DNA from: Myxococcales bacterium
Lineage (GTDB): Bacteria; Myxococcota_A; Polyangia; Palsa-1104; JAEUJZ01
DNA length: 39,358 nt
NCBI GenBank assembly: GCA_016794505.1
Contig: JAEUJZ010000121.1
Location: 1-39,358, forward strand
Reading direction: 5' to 3'
Shown here: piece by piece, positions 31,693-39,358 of the stretch
Layout of the letters: each line of letters starts with the position of its first letter
Numbering within the stretch: the stretch's first letter is position 1
Position numbers and translations under genes: made by a program
Notes under the pieces: generated by a model
What the model saw: the letters and a program-made list of their open reading frames with translations, nothing else
Databases searched by the model: none
Told to the model about the DNA's origin: nothing

Positions 31693-33279
31693 ATGGTGAC
31701 GCAAAGGACCCCTGGCAAAGATGCGCCCCACGTTGTCGTCATCGGCGCTGGCGTCGGTGGACTGGCGACGGCGCTGCGTCTTTTAACCGGTGGATTTGCT
31801 GTCACCCTGCTTGAGCGCGGCCCGCGCCCTGGCGGCAAAATGCGCCAAATCGCCGTCGGCAGCGACTCGTTCGATGGCGGCCCCAGCGTGATGACCATGC
31901 CCTGGGTGCTCGACGATCTTTTGGCCTGTGCTGGGGTTTCGCGTCGCGATGTCCTTTCGCTGTCGCCGCTATCGCCGCTGTGTCGCCACTTTTTCGCTGA
32001 TGGCAGCGCGCTGGACCTGTTCGCCGATGAGCCGCAGCCCCCAGGCACGCATCGCCATCCTGACGCTGCCTGGCAGCGCTCAGCGGACGAGATTGCGCGC
32101 GTAATCGGGCCGCGATCGGCCGAAGAATACGTTCGCTTCCGACGACACGCCGCTGCGATCTACAGCGCGGTCGAGGGGCCGTTTCTGCGTCGAGCGCTGC
32201 CGCACGGGCTGCGTGAGGTCGTCACCGCATTTAGCCTGCGCGATGCGTTCGGCATGCTGCGCCTGGATGCTCTGCGCAGCCTGTGGCGAGCGCTGTGCCG
32301 TCAGTTTTCCGACGAGCGACTGCGCATCTTGTTTGCGCGCTATGCAACGTATAGTGGGGCGGATCCCTTTGTTGCCCCAGCGACGCTTGCCGTGATCCCG
32401 CATGTTGAGCTGGCCTTTGGCGTCTATGCCGTCAACGGCGGCATGTACAGCGTCGCTGCCTGCTTGAGTGAGCTTGTCACGCGCCACGGCGGACAGCTTC
32501 GCTGCGAAGCAGAGGTCGAGCGCGTTGAGCTGGATGAGCGCGGCGAGCGAGCGACCGCGGTCGTGGTGGGGGGCGAGCGCATCGCAGCGGACTACGTGGT
32601 GGCAAACTGCGACGCTGTGCAGCTATACGCGCGCTTGCTGTCGGGGACGCGCATCGCCGATCGTCACGCGCAAGCGGTCGCTCGTCTTGCGCCTTCGCTG
32701 TCGGCACACTTGAACCTGTTTGTCGTCGATGGTGCTGGGGTTGAGTCGCTGCCTCTCGTTCATCACAACGTCTTTTTTTCCCGCGACTACGAGCAAGAGT
32801 GGCGCGAGCTGCGCAGCGGTCCACCGTCGGATCCGACGGTCTATCTGTGCAATCCAGACTTCGGCCAGGTACATCAGCGCTGGTTTTGCCTGACGAACTC
32901 GCCGCCGCTTCCTGAACAAGGCGCCGGGCCGTGGAATGCTGCGCTGCGTGCCGCGTGTCGTGAGCGCGTCGTGCAGCAGCTTGCACGCCATCACATCGCG
33001 CTTGCACCGATCGTGCAGGCCGAAAGCGACGTGACCCCGCAGGACTTCGCTGCACTGTTTCCGCTGAGTCGCGGCGCTATCTATGGACCGGCGGCAAGCT
33101 CCAGGCTGGGCGCCTTTGCTCGCCCACGCAACCGTGTGCCCGGCGTTGACAACCTGTTTTGCGTCGGCGGCAGCACGCACCCCGGTGCCGGAGTGCCCAT
33201 GGTGATGCTGTCGGCAGCGATCGTGAGTGAGCTTCTGCGCAGCCAGCATGATCGAGCGGCGCAGCGGCGAGTGGCCTAA
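31693..33279 (+). CDS. CrtD/CrtI-type carotenoid desaturase
   Basis: A 528-residue FAD-dependent phytoene-desaturase-family enzyme. The N-terminal VVVIGAGVGGLATALRLL binds FAD, followed by LLERGPRPGGKMR. The segments FDGGPSVMTMPWVLDDLL, HFFADGSALDLFADE and LRILFARYATYSGADPFVAPATLAVIPHVE match the CrtD branch (1-hydroxycarotenoid 3,4-desaturase) better than classical CrtI. The C-terminal LFCVGGSTHPGAGVPMVMLSA is the bacterial-type carotenoid desaturase signature. It starts 1 nt after the P450 stop, indicating one transcript. Together they may make a hydroxylated, extended-conjugation acyclic or monocyclic carotenoid; the rest of the pathway is elsewhere. Confidence 0.9.
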   Translation: MVTQRTPGKDAPHVVVIGAGVGGLATALRLLTGGFAVTLLERGPRPGGKMRQIAVGSDSFDGGPSVMTMPWVLDDLLACAGVSRRDVLSLSPLSPLCRHFFADGSALDLFADEPQPPGTHRHPDAAWQRSADEIARVIGPRSAEEYVRFRRHAAAIYSAVEGPFLRRALPHGLREVVTAFSLRDAFGMLRLDALRSLWRALCRQFSDERLRILFARYATYSGADPFVAPATLAVIPHVELAFGVYAVNGGMYSVAACLSELVTRHGGQLRCEAEVERVELDERGERATAVVVGGERIAADYVVANCDAVQLYARLLSGTRIADRHAQAVARLAPSLSAHLNLFVVDGAGVESLPLVHHNVFFSRDYEQEWRELRSGPPSDPTVYLCNPDFGQVHQRWFCLTNSPPLPEQGAGPWNAALRAACRERVVQQLARHHIALAPIVQAESDVTPQDFAALFPLSRGAIYGPAASSRLGAFARPRNRVPGVDNLFCVGGSTHPGAGVPMVMLSAAIVSELLRSQHDRAAQRRVA

Positions 33280-33335
33280 CCACTGTCCCGGAGGTCGAGG
33301 CGCGCAGGTGCTCTGCCGCAAGGCACTGTGAAGAG

Positions 33336-33364
33336 GTGACCGCGTGTACCGTCCTTTCTATACT
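33336..33364 (+). promoter_or_regulatory. Sigma-70 promoter of the DsbD-N-like gene
   Basis: GTGACC (33336-33341), a 17-bp spacer and TATACT (33359-33364), 28 nt before the ATG at 33393, with AGGAGAA in between. Confidence 0.65.
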
Positions 33365-33392
33365 GAACTGCGTACGCATAGGAGAACTCCAG

Positions 33393-33851
33393 ATGACTCG
33401 CACGCTCAAGCTATCGGTCCTGGGTCTGGGACTTGCGCTGGTCTCGGCCACGACGGTGGTTTCTTCCATGGCTCAGGCTCAGCCGGCTGCTGCCGGGGCG
33501 CTGGCAGGCAAGCCCTACTCCGTCGCGATTCAGGCGGCTCCGGCCAAGGTTGGAGCGCCGAGCACGGCGACGGTGACGTTCAAGCCCGGCAAAGGCTATC
33601 ACCTGAACCTGGAGTTCCCCACGTCGCTGAAGCTCAACCTGCCGGCGGGGGTGAGCTCGCCCAAGCCGAGCCTCGCCAAGGCCGACGCCAAGACGGTGAG
33701 CGCAGAGCAAGGGGTGTTTGAAGTGCAGCTGACCGCGGCCTCTGCCGGTCAGAAATCGATTCCCGGCACCCTGCGCTTCGCCGTGTGTACCGAGGCAACG
33801 TGCGAGCCACAGAGCACGCCTGTCACGATCACACTCGACGTCAAGCCGTAA
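33393..33851 (+). CDS. Exported DsbD N-terminal-domain-like protein
   Basis: A 152-residue protein with a signal peptide cleaved near AQA (residue 29). AGGAGAA precedes the ATG. The mature part is a beta-sandwich-like domain: VGAPSTATVTFKPGKGYHLNLEFPTSLKL, GVFEVQLTAASAGQKSIPGTLRFAVCTEATCEPQSTPVTITL. The closing FAVCT-x3-C pair is where DsbD-type N-terminal domains place their redox cysteines. No transmembrane or thioredoxin part follows, so it is a stand-alone periplasmic domain. A role in thiol transfer or simply structural is undecided. Confidence 0.75.
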   Translation: MTRTLKLSVLGLGLALVSATTVVSSMAQAQPAAAGALAGKPYSVAIQAAPAKVGAPSTATVTFKPGKGYHLNLEFPTSLKLNLPAGVSSPKPSLAKADAKTVSAEQGVFEVQLTAASAGQKSIPGTLRFAVCTEATCEPQSTPVTITLDVKP

Positions 33852-33863
33852 GCAGGGGGCGAT

Positions 33864-35291
33864 TTGGACCGGCCGCCACGCATCCCTCTTCCCGCCATCA
33901 ACACGGCATTTGGTCAGGGCTCCTTCGATCGCATCCAGCCCGAGGTCGCGTTCTATTTCGATATCGTCTGTCCGTACGCGTACTTCGCGTCGCGGCAGCT
34001 GCCTGTGCTCTGCGAACGCTTGCGGGCGCGCATCGACTATCGGCCCATCTTGCTGGGCGGGGTGCTCAAAGCCCTTGGCTCGGAGCCGATGGCCGGTGCG
34101 CCGCTGCGCAAGGCCATGACCTTCCGCGACATATTGCGCTGGGCGGATTTCCTGCAGTTGCCGCTGGCCATTCCGCCGCAGCATCCTCGTCGGACGGTGG
34201 AAGCGATGCGGCTTTTGACGTGGGCGCCGCGCCTGTGCTGGCCGACGCTGATCGATGCTCTGTATCACGCGTACTGGGTCGATGGGCAGGATGTCAGCGA
34301 CGTGCAGGTGCTGCGCAGTGTGGCGAGTCAAGCGGGCCTGGATCCTGACGCGGCCGAGCGCGGGATCCACAGTCCACAGATCGCCAGCGAGCTGCGCCGA
34401 CGCACCGACGAGGCACTGTCCCAGGGGGTGTTCGGCGTACCGTCCTTTATCGTCGACAGCCACAGCGGACCGCGTCTGTTTTTTGGCCAAGACCGCCTGC
34501 ACTTTGTCGAAGAAGCGCTGCGGCACCATCCGCTTGCGATCGCCGACCAACCTGCATCCGACTTAAAAGGGAACAAGCCGCCACCGGCTTTGCGTGCGCC
34601 ACCGTTTGCCGGACCCAAGGTGGAAAACCAGGCGCGTCGGATCGTGTTCTTCTACGACTTCTCCAGCCCCTATGCGTACCTGGCGGCGACGCAGATCACG
34701 GCGCTGGCCGATCACTGTGGGGCACTGGTCGACTGGCGGCCCATCTTGCTGGGCGGACTGTTTCGCAATCTCGGCACACCGATGGTGCCCCTTGAGAGCT
34801 ACAGCGATGCCAAGCAGCGCTTTGTGCGTGAAGACCTGGCGCGCTGGGCCCGCTACTACGACGAGCCGTTTCACTTTCAGTCGCGCTTTCCAGTGCAGAC
34901 GGTGACGGCGCTGCGCTTGGCGCTGCTTTCTGGCGAGGGGGAAAGCGAGGCGCGGGCCAAGCTGTCGTTGGCGCTGTTCCGCTGTGTTTGGGCACAGGAC
35001 GAAGATGTCAACGACCCAGCCACTCTGATGCGAGTGCTTGCCGAGGTCGGCTTGCCCGTCGAGCTTCTGGCGCGCTGCAGCGAGTCCGCGGTCAAAGAAG
35101 AGCTGCGCAAGAACACCGCCGAGGCAGAAGCACTCGGCGTCTTTGGCGTGCCGAGCTTCTTGGTGGCGCAGCCAGGGGGTGAACAGCTGTTTTTTGGTCA
35201 GGATCGGCTACACTTCGTCGAGGCTGCACTGCGTCCGATACGCATAGACCTTTCCCGGACGCCGTGTACTGCGGAGCCGGTCCATGGATAA
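33864..35291 (+). CDS. Tandem HCCA-isomerase/GST-kappa-fold protein
   Basis: A 475-residue protein made of two homologous domains of the 2-hydroxychromene-2-carboxylate isomerase/DsbA-like family, about 25-230 and 258-462, joined by a Pro-rich linker. Repeated features are YFDIVCPYAYFASRQL / FYDFSSPYAYLAATQI, DYRPILLGGVLKALG / DWRPILLGGLFRNLG, ALSQGVFGVPSFIVD / AEALGVFGVPSFLVA and LFFGQDRLHFVEEALR / LFFGQDRLHFVEAALR. The second domain keeps the Ser seen at the glutathione-dependent active site; the first has Cys there. Start TTG 33864 follows AGGGGG. Its last 8 nt overlap the histidine kinase start. It may process glutathione-type or aromatic substrates. Confidence 0.9.
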   Translation: MDRPPRIPLPAINTAFGQGSFDRIQPEVAFYFDIVCPYAYFASRQLPVLCERLRARIDYRPILLGGVLKALGSEPMAGAPLRKAMTFRDILRWADFLQLPLAIPPQHPRRTVEAMRLLTWAPRLCWPTLIDALYHAYWVDGQDVSDVQVLRSVASQAGLDPDAAERGIHSPQIASELRRRTDEALSQGVFGVPSFIVDSHSGPRLFFGQDRLHFVEEALRHHPLAIADQPASDLKGNKPPPALRAPPFAGPKVENQARRIVFFYDFSSPYAYLAATQITALADHCGALVDWRPILLGGLFRNLGTPMVPLESYSDAKQRFVREDLARWARYYDEPFHFQSRFPVQTVTALRLALLSGEGESEARAKLSLALFRCVWAQDEDVNDPATLMRVLAEVGLPVELLARCSESAVKEELRKNTAEAEALGVFGVPSFLVAQPGGEQLFFGQDRLHFVEAALRPIRIDLSRTPCTAEPVHG

Positions 35292-36948
35292 GCAGCTTTT
35301 GATCGAAGTCTTGGCCCGCTTGGACATTGTGCTGATCGAATGCAGCGACGATGTTCAGCCTGTCGCGATCGATCCGATTCCCGACTGGTTTCGCCGCTTG
35401 GGCCTGCTGCGGCGCGGCCAGGGCGGTGCGCACGAATACGGCTCGCCATTTTTTGAACACTTCTTGGTCGATGCCCGCGAGTTTTGGCAGCAGGCGCAGT
35501 CCGCCACGAGCGATGTACCAGGTCGCTTGCGGTCGGGCATCTGCGTCGAAGTGGCGTCCGATGGGAACGAATACACATACGAGCTGTCTGCGCTGTTTGT
35601 CGACGGCAAACGCCTGCTTCTGTGCGAGCGCGATCCGTCCCCAGAGCATGGCCAGCGCATTCTGCAGGGCGCACGCAACAGCCGCATCGAATACGACTCG
35701 CTGCAAAAAGCACAGCGCGCCTTGATCGAAAGCCAAGCTGCCCTGCGCTTGGCCAAGGATCGCGCCGAGCAAGCCTCGGCGGAGAAGTCGCTGTTCTTGG
35801 CGCAGGTCAGCCATGAGCTTCGCGTGCCGCTGCACTCGATCCTGGGCTATGCCGGCATGGCCTTGGGCAGTCATGAGCTTGCAGCCTCGCTGGTCGAGCC
35901 GCTGTCGTCGATTCGGGCCGCGGCGGGGGCGCTGCAGGCGCTCATCGACGATCTTCTGGATCTGTCTCGTATCGAGGCGGGCCGTCTGACCTTAGAAAGC
36001 GAGCCCTTTCAGCCTGCGCTGGTCTTGCAAGAAGCGCTGCGCATCGTGACCCCCTTGGCTGAAAGCAAGAAGCTGCGCTTGGCAAGTGAGCTGAGCGCGT
36101 GCCAAGGGCTGTGGCTGCGCGGCGATGCACCGCGCTTGCGGCAAGTCGTGCTGAACCTTCTCAACAACGCCATCAAGTTCACCGCGCAAGGAGCTGTGGT
36201 GCTGCGCACGTCGGTCGAGGCAGCGATGACAGGCAGCGATCTTGCGACGCTGCGCGTTGAGGTCGAGGACTCAGGCATCGGCATCGCCACCGAACATCAC
36301 GACAAGCTGTTCCGCCCATTTTCTCAGGCCGATCGAGCGATTGGACGCCAGTTCGGTGGCACAGGTCTGGGCTTAGCGATCGCAAAGCGTTTAGTGGAAG
36401 CGATGCTGGGCGAGATCGGCTTTCAAAGCGAGATCGGCCATGGATCGTGCTTCTGGTTCTGCGTGCGTCTGCCCAGAGTCTCGATCGCGGCTCAGCGCGG
36501 CACGAGCGCTGGTTTGTCGACGGATCCAGCGCAGCTGACTGCGAGCGCAGAGAGCGGCCTTTCGCTGCAGCGCTTGCGCGTTCTGGTGGCCGAAGACAAC
36601 CCGATAAACCGCGCGCTGGCCGTGCATATGCTGCAGCGCCTAGGGGCTCGGGTCAGTGTAGCCACCGATGGCAAGCAGGCGGTCGAAGCCATCGAAGGCA
36701 ATGACTTCGATGTTGTCTTGATGGATCGCTACATGCCCGAGATGGATGGGCCTGACGCGTGTCGCTTGATTCGCGGCCTGCCTGCTCCCAAGAACCAAGT
36801 TCCGATCATCGCGACGAGTGCCGATCTGCGTCCGCGCGAGCGCGAGCAGCTAGAACAAGCGGGCATGAATGACTGCTTAGGCAAGCCCTTCACGTTCGCT
36901 GAGCTGGTCTCGATGCTGCAGCGGTGGGGGGGCTCGGCCCGCGCGTAG
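35284..36948 (+). CDS. Hybrid sensor histidine kinase/response regulator
   Basis: A 554-residue cytoplasmic kinase without membrane segments. Residues 1-125 form an unassigned sensory region, followed by a short coiled coil (RIEYDSLQKAQRALIESQAALRLAKDRAEQ). HisKA has the phosphoacceptor His177 in VSHELRVPLHSILGYAG. The ATPase domain has NLLNNAIKF (N-box), DSGIGIA (G1) and FGGTGLGLAIAKRLVEAM (G2). A C-terminal receiver has AEDN, Asp481 in LMDRYMPEMDG and Lys534 in LGKPF, so phosphotransfer from His to its own receiver is expected. No output domain follows, so a downstream Hpt or regulator elsewhere is likely. It overlaps the HCCA-fold gene by 8 nt, implying cotranscription. Confidence 0.95.
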   Translation: MDKQLLIEVLARLDIVLIECSDDVQPVAIDPIPDWFRRLGLLRRGQGGAHEYGSPFFEHFLVDAREFWQQAQSATSDVPGRLRSGICVEVASDGNEYTYELSALFVDGKRLLLCERDPSPEHGQRILQGARNSRIEYDSLQKAQRALIESQAALRLAKDRAEQASAEKSLFLAQVSHELRVPLHSILGYAGMALGSHELAASLVEPLSSIRAAAGALQALIDDLLDLSRIEAGRLTLESEPFQPALVLQEALRIVTPLAESKKLRLASELSACQGLWLRGDAPRLRQVVLNLLNNAIKFTAQGAVVLRTSVEAAMTGSDLATLRVEVEDSGIGIATEHHDKLFRPFSQADRAIGRQFGGTGLGLAIAKRLVEAMLGEIGFQSEIGHGSCFWFCVRLPRVSIAAQRGTSAGLSTDPAQLTASAESGLSLQRLRVLVAEDNPINRALAVHMLQRLGARVSVATDGKQAVEAIEGNDFDVVLMDRYMPEMDGPDACRLIRGLPAPKNQVPIIATSADLRPREREQLEQAGMNDCLGKPFTFAELVSMLQRWGGSARA

Positions 36949-37014
36949 CTCGCCGATGGATCGCGCGCTCTCCTGTTCCCTGCCTCGGCGAATTGCGGTA
37001 GCGTTCTCGCCAGC

Positions 37015-37749
37015 ATGTCCCGTCCCGTGTCTCCTTCTGGACAGATGGCGTGGCTTCTGGCCGCGGTTGGGGTCAGCGCTGCCTTGGGTCTATTTGTGGC
37101 GCGCAGCATGCAGCTAACGTGGCTCGCTGTGCTGTGCAAGCCTGTGCCGGTCTTGGTGATGGCACTCTGGGTACACCGGCAGCGACGTGCTTTGCCGCAC
37201 ACTGCGCGCTATGGCGGGTGGCTGCGCGCTGGCTTGGTGCTGGGCCTTCTGGGCGACGTCTTGTTGGAAAAGCCGCCGGACCTGTTCGTGTTCGGACTCG
37301 TTGCGTTCTTGCTTGGACATATCTGCTATGTCGTCGGCATGTGGCGCGAGGATCGTGCGCCCAAGCTGGCTCGCTTGGCTCCCATCCTGCTGTTTGGAGC
37401 GGTCATGCTCATGGTGCTGTGGCCGGGACTGCAGGCGCTGCGCATACCCGTTGTGATCTACACCGCGGTCATCGTCGTGATGGGCTGGCGCGCGTGGGCC
37501 CGCGTGGTGGAAGGCCCCTCGGCGCGGCCCGATGCCTGGGCGGGTGCCTTGGGGGCGACGCTGTTTCTGTTTAGCGACGGCATGCTGGCCTATAACCGCT
37601 TCGTCGAGCCGCTGCCCATGGCGGGGTACATGATCATTTTGACCTACTGGGCGGGGCAGCTTGGCCTGGCGCGTTCGGTGCTGTTGCCGCTGCCGCGCGA
37701 GGGGGCGCAGTACGTGGTCAGCAAGCCCGACGAGCCCTTTCTGAGCTAG
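37015..37749 (+). CDS. Lysoplasmalogenase (YhhN/TMEM86 family)
   Basis: A 244-residue integral membrane protein with about eight hydrophobic segments. Family signatures are KPVPVLVMAL, GLVLGLLGDVLLE, FVFGLVAFLLGHICYVVGM, VIYTAVIVVMGWRAWARV and GATLFLFSDGMLAYNRF, with the conserved Asp of GD and SD and the His of the central helix that are proposed catalytic residues. The enzyme hydrolyses the vinyl-ether bond of lysoplasmalogen, giving a fatty aldehyde; plasmalogens and ether lipids are known in myxobacteria, which fits the inferred host. A TAGCGT box lies 10 nt before the ATG. Confidence 0.9.
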   Translation: MSRPVSPSGQMAWLLAAVGVSAALGLFVARSMQLTWLAVLCKPVPVLVMALWVHRQRRALPHTARYGGWLRAGLVLGLLGDVLLEKPPDLFVFGLVAFLLGHICYVVGMWREDRAPKLARLAPILLFGAVMLMVLWPGLQALRIPVVIYTAVIVVMGWRAWARVVEGPSARPDAWAGALGATLFLFSDGMLAYNRFVEPLPMAGYMIILTYWAGQLGLARSVLLPLPREGAQYVVSKPDEPFLS

Positions 37750-37752
37750 CCG

Positions 37753-39120
37753 GTGTCGCAGCGCCGGCCCTCTTCACACCTGGAAGAAGCGCTGGCATTT
37801 GCCCGCGAGTCGCGTGTGCTTCTGCGTCGCGGTGGCGAGCCGCTGCCTTGGGGACGGCACGAGACGTTTGAGGCGGATGCGGCGCGCGACTTTGGCGGAC
37901 TGCACACGCGGGCTCCTGCCTTTGTCCTGTGTCCGCGGAGTCTGCAGGAAGCGCAGTCCGCTCTGCACTTTCTATACGACGCAGAGATTCCGTACACGCT
38001 GCGTGGAGCAGGGCACAGCCCCAGCGGCGAGGTCCTGTGCGGCGGCGGTGCCGTGCTTGATCTGCGCGGTCTGTCCGCCCTGCTGCCATCACAGTCCGCC
38101 GATGAAGCGCAGGTCCAAGGTGGTCTGTACTGGCTGCCTTTGTGCAGGGCACTATCGACCCGCGGTCGAGCGCCACGTGTGCTGACGGACAATCCACACA
38201 CAACGGTTGCCGGCACGCTCTCGGTGGGGGGCTTCGGCGATTCTTCACACCTGTTTGGTCTGCAGGTGGACGGCGTACGGCGGGCTACCCTGCTTTTGCC
38301 CACGGGGGATTGCTATGAGGCCACATCGGATGATCCACTTTTGCGCTATGCCCTCTCGGGCCATGGGCAGCTCGGCATTCTGGCTGAGCTGAGCGTGCCC
38401 CTGTGGCGGCGAAGCTGGGCACTGCACGCGCGGGTCTTGCACTTCGAGAGCGCCGAGTCCTTTGTCGCCGCCTCGATCCAAATCGCCGAAGCGCAGCGCT
38501 TTGACTACGTGCGGGCTCGCGCGCATGCGGTGTCGCCCTATGCAGTGAGTGCCCTGGTCGGGACCTATGGTGTCGAGCGTGCCGCGACAGCCCATCGCGA
38601 TCTGCCTCACTGCGCCGCGTCGGAACCCGAGTGGATTGATTTTCTGGCGCACGCGCAACAAGTGGGACTGCCACAGTGGCCGCGCTTCAATCCAGCGTTG
38701 GAAGTCGTGCTGCCGCTGCCGTCGGGCTTTGACCTCTTGCTTGCGCTCGATGCGTGCGCGCAAGAGCTTGGCAGCGAGCGTCTTCCCCGCGGCTATTCCT
38801 TGCAGGTCCTGCGCGGTCGCGGCGCCAGTCTCTTGCCGCTGGTGCCGCTGCCAGATACAGCCTGGGCTTTGATCGTTGCGCTGCGGCCCGAGTGCCAGAC
38901 GCTCGACGAAGCGCAGCATGTTCAAGCTCGGCTGACCGCGTTTCTGCCTCGTATTGCTGCCGCCGGAGGCTGTGTCTACCTCGCTTCGTTTCCGCTCCCC
39001 GCCGCGATGGTCGAGGCTCAGCTCGGCTCTGAGCTAGCGGCCCTCCGCGAGCTAAAACGCCGTGTCGATCCCAAGGGCCTGTGCAACCGCGGCGCCTTGT
39101 TCGGCTACCCGCTGATCTAA
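37753..39120 (+). CDS. FAD-linked oxidoreductase (PCMH-type, cytokinin-dehydrogenase-like)
   Basis: A 455-residue protein starting at GTG 37753, 3 nt after the lysoplasmalogenase stop. The FAD-binding PCMH domain shows FVLCPRSLQEAQSALHFLYDAEIPYTLRGAGHSPSGE, GAVLDLRGL, and TVAGTLSVGGFGDSSHLFGLQVD with LPTGDCYEAT and HGQLGILAEL, the pattern of the GlcD/cytokinin-dehydrogenase superfamily. The His of GAGHSPSG is a candidate FAD-contact residue; whether it is a covalent site cannot be said. The C-terminal half is a substrate cap with a typical end (KRRVDPKGLCNRGALFG). The substrate is unknown; genomic neighbours suggest lipid-related chemistry only weakly. Confidence 0.85.
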   Translation: MSQRRPSSHLEEALAFARESRVLLRRGGEPLPWGRHETFEADAARDFGGLHTRAPAFVLCPRSLQEAQSALHFLYDAEIPYTLRGAGHSPSGEVLCGGGAVLDLRGLSALLPSQSADEAQVQGGLYWLPLCRALSTRGRAPRVLTDNPHTTVAGTLSVGGFGDSSHLFGLQVDGVRRATLLLPTGDCYEATSDDPLLRYALSGHGQLGILAELSVPLWRRSWALHARVLHFESAESFVAASIQIAEAQRFDYVRARAHAVSPYAVSALVGTYGVERAATAHRDLPHCAASEPEWIDFLAHAQQVGLPQWPRFNPALEVVLPLPSGFDLLLALDACAQELGSERLPRGYSLQVLRGRGASLLPLVPLPDTAWALIVALRPECQTLDEAQHVQARLTAFLPRIAAAGGCVYLASFPLPAAMVEAQLGSELAALRELKRRVDPKGLCNRGALFGYPLI

Positions 39121-39144
39121 GTCAGCGGTCCCCATGAAAACCTC

Positions 39145-39173
39145 TTGACCCTCGCGATCAGCTGAAATAGGGT
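39145..39173 (+). promoter_or_regulatory. Promoter of tRNA-Phe
   Basis: TTGACC (39145-39150), a 17-bp spacer and TAGGGT (39168-39173), 13 nt before the mature tRNA 5' end. Confidence 0.75.
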
Positions 39174-39186
39174 ACGGCTCGCTTTT

Positions 39187-39259
<73 letters not shown>

Positions 39260-39316
39260 CCGACGGGGGATGCAGACAGAAGCGCATGGGGTGGGCTTCG
39301 GTTTGCGTGTCGCGAA

Positions 39317-39358
39317 GGACATTAGGGGACATTAAGGGACATTAAGGGACATTAAGGG
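39317..39358. repeat. 10-bp tandem repeat (GGACATTAAG) running off the right edge
   Basis: Four consecutive units with a strict 10-bp period (39317-39356), the first reading GGACATTAGG, then GGACATTAAG three times, and continuing past the window. It begins 57 bp after the tRNA gene. Array length, and whether a mobile element follows, cannot be seen. Confidence 0.85.

Noticed and set aside
33411..34550. 379-codon minus-strand frame opposite the DsbD-N-like and HCCA-fold genes
   Set aside because: Basic, Gln/Arg-rich translation without family features; the plus strand encodes recognised domains with ribosome binding sites.

Overview
The window looks like chromosomal DNA of a high-GC member of the Myxococcota (former deltaproteobacteria). 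Support comes from a predicted lipoprotein- and signal-peptide-rich gene set, an AgmX/PglI-type protein, an IF3 with an Ala/Pro-rich C-terminal tail, a small Cys-rich protein of a type I associate with myxobacteria, a CrtD-type carotenoid desaturase beside a P450, and an EVE-domain protein. No species can be named from sequence alone.

Region 1 (1-7940) is accessory DNA. It holds the 3' end of a serine recombinase gene followed by two families of palindromic repeats, a secreted beta-helix protein, a DUF1016/YhcG-type nuclease with a 31-nt palindrome inside its reading frame, a complete 3,051-bp IS1595-family transposon (3819-6869), and a tyrosine integrase pseudogene with two in-frame stops. 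The transposon has 27-bp perfect terminal inverted repeats and an exact 8-bp target duplication. Besides its transposase it carries an XRE repressor with a putative operator, two small plus-strand genes, a hairpin-controlled 30-codon micro-ORF and a small gene coupled to the transposase.

Region 2 (7940-21020) is a long run of minus-strand genes: a VWA protein with a duplicated uncharacterised C-terminal domain, an LdcA-type peptidase, a hypothetical protein, glycerol-3-phosphate dehydrogenase, a degenerate hydantoinase-A-like protein, an EF-G paralogue lying outside any str operon, a coupled DM13 lipoprotein/outer-membrane protein pair, a flavin amine oxidase and an AgmX-like membrane protein.

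Region 3 (21112-39358) is mixed housekeeping and envelope or redox functions. It includes infC with an ATT start, dCMP deaminase, a DUF882 peptidase, a two-subunit 3-oxoacid CoA-transferase, a thioredoxin-fold/lipoprotein pair, a metallophosphoesterase, and an EVE domain fused in frame to a signal peptide plus YtfJ-like domain. The EVE fusion is followed directly by cytochrome P450 and CrtD genes, then a DsbD-N-like protein, a tandem HCCA-isomerase-fold protein, a hybrid histidine kinase, a lysoplasmalogenase, an FAD oxidoreductase and tRNA-Phe. A 10-bp tandem repeat runs off the right edge.

The most unusual items are the gene-carrying IS1595 element with its micro-ORF and structured leader, the EVE-thioredoxin fusion, the duplicated domain of the VWA protein, and the helically phased palindrome arrays beside the recombinase.
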